Positions 1-6,160 of a stretch of 7,957 nucleotides of DNA are shown here, one piece after another. The translations under genes were made by a program, and so were the position numbers. The first letter of the stretch is position 1. Each line of letters starts with the position of its first letter. Source of the stretch: JBBTQE01 sp038065775 (GTDB lineage: Bacteria; Patescibacteriota; Patescibacteriia; Magasanikbacterales; GWA2-37-8); contig JBBTQE010000049.1 in assembly GCA_038065775.1 (NCBI GenBank), positions 1 to 7,957 of the forward strand. Direction: 5' to 3'. The notes beneath the pieces were generated by a model. The model ran no database searches and was not told the DNA's origin. It saw only the letters and a list, made by a program, of their open reading frames with translations.

Positions 1-1095
1 AGCAATCGCTTGCCGAACATAATCGCGCAAAATTTCAAGTCCAGCCGCTCTGTCAGGAGACATGTTTTTTACATCTTCCACAAAATCCTGAAGAGATGAA
101 TCGTCATCATCGTCGTCGCCAACTGACATTTCCAAGGAAACCGTATCTTGAGAAATTTTTATGATATGGTTTATCTTCCCCACTTCCTCTCCCATTTCAG
201 CGGCCAATTCTTCCGGAGTCGGGTCGCGGCCCAAATCTTGCAACAACCGGCGCTGAACCTGCTGGAAACGGTTGATTGTCTCCACCATATGCACCGGAAT
301 GCGAATCGTTCGCGATTGATCGGCCAGAGCGCGGGTAATCGCCTGCCTGATCCACCACGTGGCGTAGGTAGAAAATTTATAACCCCTTCTGTAGTCAAAT
401 TTTTTGACCGCTCTAAACAAACCAATATTTCCTTCTTGAATAAGATCCAGGAGCGAAAGAGATTTGCCCACAAATTTTTTGGCGATTGAAACAACCAGCC
501 TCAAATTTGCTTCAATCAATTTTCTGTCAGCTTCTTTGTCATTTCTTTCTTTGCGTTTAGCGAGCGACACTTCTTCTTCAGCAGTCAGCAGAGGAATTTT
601 TCCTATCTCTCTCAAATACATCTGAATTGAATCTGAAGAAATTTGTCCCAGATCAAAGGGCACATCCATGTCCGGCTGTTCGCCCTGAAACTGTTTGAGT
701 ATGCCAGCCGTCTCGTCTCTTTTGCCAAGCATGGAACCGGGCGCTTCTACAACTGTCACCCCATTTTTATCAAGAATTTCAAGAAGACTCTCGTATAAAT
801 CAAGATACCTTTCCGGTCTGGAAAAAACATTTAAAAGTTCCGTCTGTGTTATAAATCCTCGGTTTCTGCCTTTCTTCACCATTGCCCAGATTTCATTCGG
901 CGCTGGTTCCACAACTTCTTCAACGACAAACTTTGGCTTGGGAGCTGTTTTTTTCCAAACTTTTTTTCTAGGGTCGGCTTTTTTTACAACCTTCTTGGCT
1001 CGCGATTTTTTAACTTTTTTAAAAACTTTTTTTGAAGTTCGCGATTTTCTAGACGGTTTCAATTTTTTTTTCTTAGCCCCTCTCTTTTTAACCAT
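1..1095 (-). CDS. rpoD: RNA polymerase primary sigma factor (RpoD/SigA), 3' end beyond the window
   Basis: This is the primary sigma-70 factor, which directs core RNA polymerase to housekeeping promoters. The minus-strand frame is open for 365 codons from the ATG at 1095 and runs off the left edge without a stop. An in-frame TAG at 1111-1113 (the dnaG stop) bars extension, so this ATG is the first available start. Residues 1-50 are extremely Lys/Arg-rich. Residues about 67-116 resemble region 1.1 (IWAMVKKGRNRGFIT). Region 1.2 is at about 155-187 (DSIQMYLREIGKIPLL). Regions 2.1-2.4 are at about 196-268, with ANLRLVVSIAKKF, DLIQEGNIGL, YRRGYKFSTYATWWIRQAI and RTIRIPVHM nearly identical to E. 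coli sigma-70. Region 3 follows to about 345, including GRDPTPEELA and an acidic run of six Asp at 327-332. Region 4 (-35 recognition) is missing only because the window ends. The loop usually written RGL in region 2 reads KSL (211-213). There is no clear ribosome binding site, so translation is probably coupled to dnaG 15 nt upstream. Confidence 0.97.
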   Translation of the reverse strand, partial: MVKKRGAKKKKLKPSRKSRTSKKVFKKVKKSRAKKVVKKADPRKKVWKKTAPKPKFVVEEVVEPAPNEIWAMVKKGRNRGFITQTELLNVFSRPERYLDLYESLLEILDKNGVTVVEAPGSMLGKRDETAGILKQFQGEQPDMDVPFDLGQISSDSIQMYLREIGKIPLLTAEEEVSLAKRKERNDKEADRKLIEANLRLVVSIAKKFVGKSLSLLDLIQEGNIGLFRAVKKFDYRRGYKFSTYATWWIRQAITRALADQSRTIRIPVHMVETINRFQQVQRRLLQDLGRDPTPEELAAEMGEEVGKINHIIKISQDTVSLEMSVGDDDDDDSSLQDFVEDVKNMSPDRAAGLEILRDYVRQAIA

Positions 1096-1110
1096 AGTTT
1101 CTAAATTGAG

Positions 1111-2898
1111 CTAAATAAGTATGCTATTATAATTTTCACTTTCTAATTTTGTTATCTCGCTCATGATCCTCGCTCGCTCTTCCGCGTTATTTTCAGCCAC
1201 TGCTTTTTTTAAAAAATCTTCAAGCCGGCTTTTTTCCTTTTTTTTCCATTCGTTTTTGAGACTACAGATTAAACTAACAGCTTCCTTTTTTCTTGTTTTC
1301 TCGTCAAATTCGTCATATTCACATTCGCCTTTCAATAATAAAACATCAACTGACTCCCCTTTCAGCAATTCGGGGTCAATTTTATTACTTTCATTATACT
1401 GCCTATTTACATTTTCGTAAAGAGTCAAAAATTGAGTATTTATAAAGTATCCAGGTTTTAAAGACAGTATGAATTCCTCTGCCAATCTTGGAAATTTTAA
1501 AAATAAAGCCCATAAATTTTCCGCTAAAATGGTTGACTTGTCGGATTTTTCCGGTAATACGACGCCATTTTTTTGGTCGTTAGCGACAATTTTGTATCTA
1601 ACTTTCATTTTGCTCATTTCAGCTCTCAAAACAGAGAACTCCACGCCCAATGCCTCGGCCAACCGCTTTAGCCAATGATCCTGTTCTACGCCATGGGCCA
1701 GTTTTGTAATTTCCGAGAGCAATGCTTCCGCGACTCTTTGCTTTTGTTTTGGATCATTTTTATTTATGTTGTTTAAATTTGAATCAAAATGCCAAACCAT
1801 TACTTCCTTCGCATTTTCAACCGCCTTAAACCATACTTCGGAATTCTTTTTCAAACATTCATCCGCGTCTTTTCCGCAGCCCTCCGGTATCTGGATAATT
1901 TTAATGTTCATCCCCTGCTCCATCGCGACATCAATTCCCCTTTTTGCGGCCGACTGGCCGGCGGCATCCGCGTCAAACGCTATGGCAATATTATTGGTGT
2001 AGCGTTTTATCATTTTGACCTGCTCAAAAGTCAGGGCGGTGCCGGACGACGCGACCACATTTTTCATGCCAGCCTGATGGCACGCGATTACATCCATTTG
2101 GCCCTCAACCAAAACAGCCAAATCTTTATTTTTTATCTCAACTTTTGCCTTGTTCAGTCCAAACAACAATCTTGACTTGTCAAAAACCGGAGTCTGCGGA
2201 GTGTTGACATATTTTCCGCCGGAATTTTCAGTTTCCACCAAAATTCTCCCGGTAAATCCCGCTACATTGCCATGCGCGTCCCAAATGGGAAACATTATTC
2301 TTCCTCTAAATCGATCATAAAATCCTTTTTTTTTAGAAATGTCCGCGCCTTCCTTTTTAATCGTCAAGCCTGAAGCCACAAGGTCATCAATTCCTTCGCC
2401 TTTCTTCAATAAATATTGAGTGAGCAAATCCCACTGTTCCGGAATATATCCGATCGTCCATTCTTCAATTATATTTTGCGCTAACCCTCTCTTTAATAAA
2501 TAATCCATCGCTGGTTTCGCGGCCGACATTTGCGATAAAAAATTATGAAAAAAAGCGGCAGCCTTTGCGTTAATTTCCACGATTCGATTCCGTTGGCTTT
2601 TGTTCACTTCACTGGCGAAGGTGTCAATCTTTACTCCGGCTCTGTCTGCTAAAATTTTCAGCGCTTCCGGAAAATCCAACCCCTCCATTTCTTGAAGAAA
2701 AGTAAATACATCCCCGCCTTTCCCGCAACCAAAACAATGCCAAATTTGTTTCTCCGGATGAATCATGAACGACGGAGTTTTTTCATGATGAAACGGACAA
2801 TTCGCCTTCCAATTGGCGCCTGCTTTTTTGATTTGAATATATTCGCCAATAAGCTGGACGATGTCCACCCTGTCCTTGATGGCTTGCGTGTCTGTCAT
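1111..2898 (-). CDS. dnaG: DNA primase DnaG
   Basis: DnaG makes the RNA primers for leading- and lagging-strand DNA synthesis, working with the DnaB helicase at the fork. The 595 residues are a normal length (E. coli has 581). The N-terminal CHC2 zinc-binding domain is complete: C34, H37, C55 and C58 (CPFH and CFGC). The RNA polymerase domain has the conserved RFRGRIMFPI at 196-205. The Toprim metal site is present as E265 in VEGQMD and D309/D311 in FDADAAG, with the downstream acidic GKDADE at 342-347. These match the catalytic positions of E. coli primase. Residues about 370-435 fit the end of the polymerase domain. Residues about 455-595 would be the DnaB-binding domain; they are poorly conserved, Lys/Glu-rich and predicted helical, which is usual for this part. 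The ATG at 2898 places the zinc domain at its normal distance from the N-terminus. A run of nine A encodes K189-K191. rpoD follows after 15 nt, a classical pairing. Confidence 0.98.
   Translation of the reverse strand: MTDTQAIKDRVDIVQLIGEYIQIKKAGANWKANCPFHHEKTPSFMIHPEKQIWHCFGCGKGGDVFTFLQEMEGLDFPEALKILADRAGVKIDTFASEVNKSQRNRIVEINAKAAAFFHNFLSQMSAAKPAMDYLLKRGLAQNIIEEWTIGYIPEQWDLLTQYLLKKGEGIDDLVASGLTIKKEGADISKKKGFYDRFRGRIMFPIWDAHGNVAGFTGRILVETENSGGKYVNTPQTPVFDKSRLLFGLNKAKVEIKNKDLAVLVEGQMDVIACHQAGMKNVVASSGTALTFEQVKMIKRYTNNIAIAFDADAAGQSAAKRGIDVAMEQGMNIKIIQIPEGCGKDADECLKKNSEVWFKAVENAKEVMVWHFDSNLNNINKNDPKQKQRVAEALLSEITKLAHGVEQDHWLKRLAEALGVEFSVLRAEMSKMKVRYKIVANDQKNGVVLPEKSDKSTILAENLWALFLKFPRLAEEFILSLKPGYFINTQFLTLYENVNRQYNESNKIDPELLKGESVDVLLLKGECEYDEFDEKTRKKEAVSLICSLKNEWKKKEKSRLEDFLKKAVAENNAEERARIMSEITKLESENYNSILI
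1126..1155 (-). promoter_or_regulatory. Possible internal promoter for rpoD inside the 3' end of dnaG
   Basis: On the minus strand a perfect -10 hexamer TATAAT lies at 1126-1131. An ATAACA at 1150-1155 is 18 nt further upstream and matches the -35 consensus at four of six positions. Transcription would begin near 1119, giving a leader of about 24 nt before the rpoD ATG at 1095. In E. coli rpoD also has promoters inside dnaG, so an internal promoter is plausible. The local sequence is very AT-rich, so TATAAT could occur by chance, and the -35 is weak. Confidence 0.3.
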
Positions 2899-2906
2899 AC
2901 GGCATT

Positions 2907-2936
2907 ACTCTACCACATCTTTGCTAAAATCAGCAA
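2907..2936 (-). promoter_or_regulatory. Possible extended -10 promoter for dnaG, nearly leaderless
   Basis: In the 44-nt gap between the second permease and dnaG, the minus strand carries TTGCTG (2931-2936), an 18-nt spacer and TAGAGT (2907-2912). A TG one base upstream of the -10 gives the extended form TGGTAGAGT. Only 8 nt separate the -10 box from the dnaG ATG, so transcription from it would start at or within a few bases of the initiator. Agreement with consensus is moderate (three of six and four of six). Read-through from the transporter operon is an equally good source of dnaG mRNA, since no terminator is visible in the gap. Confidence 0.33.
2921..2936. repeat. Inverted repeat TTGCT-N6-AGCAA in the dnaG upstream gap
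   Basis: Perfect 5-bp arms at 2921-2925 and 2932-2936 flank a six-base centre. It overlaps the candidate -35 box of dnaG. A T-tract is absent on either side in either direction, so it does not look like an intrinsic terminator. It could be an operator half-site pair or a chance palindrome in AT-rich DNA. Confidence 0.3.
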
Positions 2937-2942
2937 CTTTTA

Positions 2943-4187
2943 TCACTCTCTCCGTAATGCTTCAATCGGATTAAGGCTGGCCGCTTTTTTGGCGGGATAA
3001 ACACCGAATAAAACTCCAATAAAAGTTGAAAATCCAAGAGATAGCAAGACGGACGAAATCGGAATTACAAACGACCATTTAAAGCCGTAAAAAATCGCGA
3101 TAAAATAAATTATTAAAGTAATAAAAACTCCAAACAAAATTCCAAAAATACCGCCGCCAGTGGTGAGCATGATAGCTTCTGCCAAAAATTGCCAAAGCAC
3201 GTCTTTTTTTCTGGCGCCCACGGACTTTCGCAAACCTATTTCAAATTTTCTTTCAGCGATTGACACATACATAATATTCATAATTCCAACTCCGCCGACA
3301 ATAAGCGAAATAAACACGAGCGCCACAAGCAAAAGCGTCAACGCTCCGATTATTGTCTTCATCATATCTTTCGCCTCCTCCATTGTGTTCACCGCGAAAT
3401 CATCTTTGTTTGGATCAGTTATATTATGATTTATTCTGATCAGTTCGGTCAGCTCATCGGCTGTCTGCTTGGCCTTTGAAAGGTCGTTCATTTTTGCCAT
3501 TATGTACATCACATAATCTATGCCGAGAATTTTTTTCTGCATTGTTTTCGTCGGCAAAATCAGCATGTTGTCAATATCAAAGAAAAATGCCGCCCCTCTT
3601 TTTGACATTACACCCAAAACTTTAAACGGCTTCCCTTTCACGTAAATTATTTTCCCAATCGCGTTGTCATCGGCAAACATTTTTTCTTTTACACCACTCC
3701 CCAAAACCGCGACCGAGGCAAGAGAACCCTCCTCTTCTTTGGTAAAAAATCTTCCGTTTTCAATTTTTAGGCCATCAATCTGCGCCTGCTCGGGCCCATG
3801 GCCCATTAACACAACTTTTTTTAATTGCCCTTGATAGCTTACTGATTCTTGCCCCATTACAGAGCCATTCGCGAATTCTATATTTGGATGATCGCGAACA
3901 GTATCAATGTCTTTATCTTTTAAAGTTGTAATGGTTATGCCCTGCGTTAACCCGATGGCGTTTTCAGTTGAAGTTTTTTTAACGCTCGGAACTTTAACTT
4001 CTATCTCAATTGTATTTGCGCCGAACACGTCCAGCTCGCCTAACACAAATTTTTCTATTCCTTTACCGGCGGACATCATGACAATAACCGAAGCGATGCC
4101 GATTCCAATCGCGAGCATAGTTAAAATTGTGCGCGATTTATGGCTCTTAAGCGATGTAAAAGCAAGTTGTGCAATCAAAAAATTCAT
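2943..4187 (-). CDS. MacB/FtsX-family ABC transporter permease (second of two)
   Basis: This is a permease of the type VII (MacB/LolCE/FtsX) ABC superfamily, which moves substrates by mechanotransmission rather than through a channel. The 414 residues show the family layout. TM1 is at about 18-40, followed by a large extracytoplasmic MacB-PCD-type domain at about 45-270 (NGRFFTKEEEGSLASVAVLG at 144-163). TM2 is at about 281-306, TM3 at about 333-363 and TM4 at about 373-397. The cytoplasmic signature after TM2 is present (VGGVGIMNIM at 297-306, then ERKFEIGLRKSVGARKKDV), as is the C-terminal PAKKAASLNPIEALRRE. It has no ATPase domain and must use the separate one encoded upstream. It starts 1 nt after the stop of the first permease (TAG-T-ATG), so translation is very likely coupled. 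It ends with two stops in a row, TGA then TAA. Compared with its paralogue it has lost the usual N-x-x-x-x-x-PG element after TM1, reading GANTIEIEVKV instead. Confidence 0.93.
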   Translation of the reverse strand: MNFLIAQLAFTSLKSHKSRTILTMLAIGIGIASVIVMMSAGKGIEKFVLGELDVFGANTIEIEVKVPSVKKTSTENAIGLTQGITITTLKDKDIDTVRDHPNIEFANGSVMGQESVSYQGQLKKVVLMGHGPEQAQIDGLKIENGRFFTKEEEGSLASVAVLGSGVKEKMFADDNAIGKIIYVKGKPFKVLGVMSKRGAAFFFDIDNMLILPTKTMQKKILGIDYVMYIMAKMNDLSKAKQTADELTELIRINHNITDPNKDDFAVNTMEEAKDMMKTIIGALTLLLVALVFISLIVGGVGIMNIMYVSIAERKFEIGLRKSVGARKKDVLWQFLAEAIMLTTGGGIFGILFGVFITLIIYFIAIFYGFKWSFVIPISSVLLSLGFSTFIGVLFGVYPAKKAASLNPIEALRRE

Positions 4188-4188
4188 A

Positions 4189-5427
4189 CTATTCGTATCT
4201 CAACGCCTCAATCGGACTAAGCCGACTGGCGCGTCTGGCCGGAACAATGCCGAAAATCAAACCTATTCCGACTGACACTGAAACGGCTAGCAAAACAGAT
4301 GAAAAAGTTATAACCAAGTCCCATTTATATCCCATATTTTGAGCCACTTTTGCTATCACAACTGAAATTAACAGCCCAAAAATTATTCCAAGCAGTCCGC
4401 CAAAAAAAGTAATCGTGACGGTTTCAACCAAAAATTGCCGTGTTATGTCAGAATGTTTTGCCCCGACCGCTTTGCGCAAACCTATTTCTTTTGTTCTCTC
4501 CTGCACGGCCGCGAGCATTATGTTCATAATTCCAAAACCGCCCACCACCAAAGCGATAGAGGCTACGGCGGCAAGAAAAAATCTTAGCGCGTTGGTTATT
4601 TGCGTCAGCGCATGGAGGCCTTGCGCCGCCGATTGCACTGTGAAATCGTCGTTCTCCGGATCGGTTATTCCATGCTGTTCCCGCAAAACATCCTTTATAA
4701 ACTCAAGCGAACTGTCAACATACTCGCCGCTGTCAATCTTCGCGCGCATAAAACTGACGTGGTTAATGCCGAGCAATAATTTTTGCGCGGTTGGCAAAGG
4801 CACGAAAATCTGGTCATCCTGATTTTCAAAACCGCTCACTCCACGCGGCTTCATTACCCCGATTATCGTGAAAGCCGTTTTTTTAATTCTGATTTGTTTG
4901 CCCAGTGGATCTTCGTCCGTGAACAAATCGCCTGCCGTCTGGCTTCCCAACACCACGACTCTGGCCAAAGAGCGCTCCTCATCTTCCGTAAAAAATCTGC
5001 CATATTCAACTTTCGCGTCCTCAACATAAATCATGCTGGCGGTAGTTCCAACAAAATTTGTGTCGGTTTTTGTGTCGCCAAAAATAATGGTATCAATTCC
5101 ACGCACATAAGAAGCAACCCCGACAATATGCGAATTGCCTCTGTTCATTATCGCTCGGCCATCCTCATATTTTAAAGTTGTTACAACAACTCCCATGACC
5201 GCAACGGGCGGGCCTTTATCTTCTGATTTTCCGGGCAAAATTCCAACCAAATTTGAACCCATGCTTTTAATCTGATTCAAAATCAAACTTTGCGCGCCAG
5301 CGCCAACTGAAATAATTATAATCACAACCATTACTCCGATTATCACTCCAAGCATGGACAAAAAAGAACGCGCTTTATTCGCGGCTAAAATTTTGCCGGC
5401 GCAATGCATGCTATTAAGGTAGTTCAT
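4189..5427 (-). CDS. MacB/FtsX-family ABC transporter permease (first of two)
   Basis: This is a MacB-type permease of 412 residues without a fused ATPase. TM1 is at about 22-44, in the typical ANKARSFLSMLGVIIGV context. The extracytoplasmic domain spans about 45-270 and begins with MGSNLVGILPG, close to the MacB/LolC element at that place. TM2 is at about 281-305, TM3 at about 333-360 and TM4 at about 371-396. The family signature GGFGIMNIMLAAVQERTKEI begins at 296 and the C-terminus reads PARRASRLSPIEALRYE. It shares with the following permease the order of all elements, the GRFFT motif and an ITDPxxDDF motif at about 254-262, so the two are paralogues from an old duplication. The most likely role is one half of a heterodimeric membrane unit. 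An in-frame second Met at residue 7 is an alternative start. The AGG one base before the ATG is too close to serve as a ribosome binding site. Confidence 0.93.
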   Translation of the reverse strand: MNYLNSMHCAGKILAANKARSFLSMLGVIIGVMVVIIIISVGAGAQSLILNQIKSMGSNLVGILPGKSEDKGPPVAVMGVVVTTLKYEDGRAIMNRGNSHIVGVASYVRGIDTIIFGDTKTDTNFVGTTASMIYVEDAKVEYGRFFTEDEERSLARVVVLGSQTAGDLFTDEDPLGKQIRIKKTAFTIIGVMKPRGVSGFENQDDQIFVPLPTAQKLLLGINHVSFMRAKIDSGEYVDSSLEFIKDVLREQHGITDPENDDFTVQSAAQGLHALTQITNALRFFLAAVASIALVVGGFGIMNIMLAAVQERTKEIGLRKAVGAKHSDITRQFLVETVTITFFGGLLGIIFGLLISVVIAKVAQNMGYKWDLVITFSSVLLAVSVSVGIGLIFGIVPARRASRLSPIEALRYE

Positions 5428-5436
5428 ACCTAAAAA

Positions 5437-6159
5437 TTATTTTACCAATTCATCAGTTTTATCCGCTAATTGCCGCTCCCGCACAGTTTCATCAGCGAAG
5501 ATTTGGCCGTCTTTTATTCTTATGATTCGTTTAGCGTGTTCGGCCGTATACTTTTCATGCGTAACTAAAATAATTGTCTTGCCTTCTTCGTTCAACTTTT
5601 GTAAAATTCGCATCACCTGCAAACCTGATTTAGAATCTAAATTACCCGTCGGTTCGTCCGCAAAAATAATTGACGGCTTGTTTATCAGCGCGCGGGCAAT
5701 GGCAACCCTTTGTTTTTCTCCACCAGAAAGCTGATCGGAAAAATGGTTGAGTCTATGGCTCAAACCAACTTCTTCCAAAGCGACCCGCGCTTTTGCTTCC
5801 CATTCCAAGCGGCTGTCTTTCGTATACATCAAAGGCAGTATTGTATTATCCAAAACGGTTGTTCTAGAAAGAAGATTGAACGACTGAAAAACGAATCCCA
5901 CTTCCCTGCTCCTCATCAAAGCCAATTCATCATCGCTTAAAGTGCTGACATTTTTCCCGTTAAACAAATATTCTCCGGAGCTTAATGCGTCCAAAAACCC
6001 CAAAATATGCATAAGAGTTGACTTGCCTGACCCGCTCGGACCCATTATGGCCACAAACTCTCCCGCCTTGATACTGAAAGTAATATTTTTTAACACCGAA
6101 GTTGTCACTTCACCATTTTTATACTCCTTTGACAAGTTCTTTGCCTGAATCAAAGACAT
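5437..6159 (-). CDS. ABC transporter ATPase, LolD/MacB type
   Basis: This is the cytoplasmic ATPase that powers the two permeases encoded next to it. The 240 residues form a single nucleotide-binding domain with every motif intact: Walker A GPSGSGKST at 40-48, Q-loop Q92 (FVFQSFNLL), signature LSGGEKQ at 144-150, Walker B IIFADEP at 164-170 with catalytic E169, D-loop NLDS at 173-176 and switch His H201. Motifs around the Q-loop and signature (FQSFNLLSRTTVLDN, RVAIARAL) are those of the LolD/MacB/FtsE/YknY group, not of importers. A short charged tail follows the H-loop. The start follows the adaptor stop by 1 nt (TGA-T-ATG), which implies translational coupling. In canonical MacB this domain is fused to the permease; here it is a separate protein, as in Gram-positive Ykn-type systems. 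The substrate cannot be predicted from it. Confidence 0.96.
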   Translation of the reverse strand: MSLIQAKNLSKEYKNGEVTTSVLKNITFSIKAGEFVAIMGPSGSGKSTLMHILGFLDALSSGEYLFNGKNVSTLSDDELALMRSREVGFVFQSFNLLSRTTVLDNTILPLMYTKDSRLEWEAKARVALEEVGLSHRLNHFSDQLSGGEKQRVAIARALINKPSIIFADEPTGNLDSKSGLQVMRILQKLNEEGKTIILVTHEKYTAEHAKRIIRIKDGQIFADETVRERQLADKTDELVK

Positions 6160-6160
6160 A

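Noticed and set aside
148..489. Open frames on both strands across this stretch (113 and 107 codons) that are not in the rpoD frame
   Set aside because: They overlap the strongly conserved sigma region 2 coding sequence in other frames and show no family motif.
1..1095. Sigma factor lacking region 4 as a natural truncation
   Set aside because: The frame is open right up to the first base of the window, so the missing part is explained by the window edge.
695..1114. Plus-strand frame of 139 codons, rich in Phe
   Set aside because: It is the antisense image of the lysine-rich sigma-factor N-terminus (AAA read as TTT), not a membrane protein gene.
1966..1977. DAD instead of DGD in the primase Toprim motif
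   Set aside because: Both aspartates (D309, D311) are kept; the middle residue varies among bacterial primases, so this is not a defect.
1789..2175. Plus-strand frame of 128 codons opposite dnaG
   Set aside because: It lies opposite the Toprim catalytic region of primase and has no recognisable domain, promoter or ribosome binding site.
3907..5175. Several plus-strand frames of 120-135 codons opposite the permeases
   Set aside because: All are antisense to conserved permease coding sequence; their hydrophobic stretches mirror the transmembrane codons.
5710..5730. ABC signature LSGGEKQ rather than LSGGQQQ
   Set aside because: E/K and E/R variants are common in the LolD/FtsE group and do not suggest an inactive ATPase.
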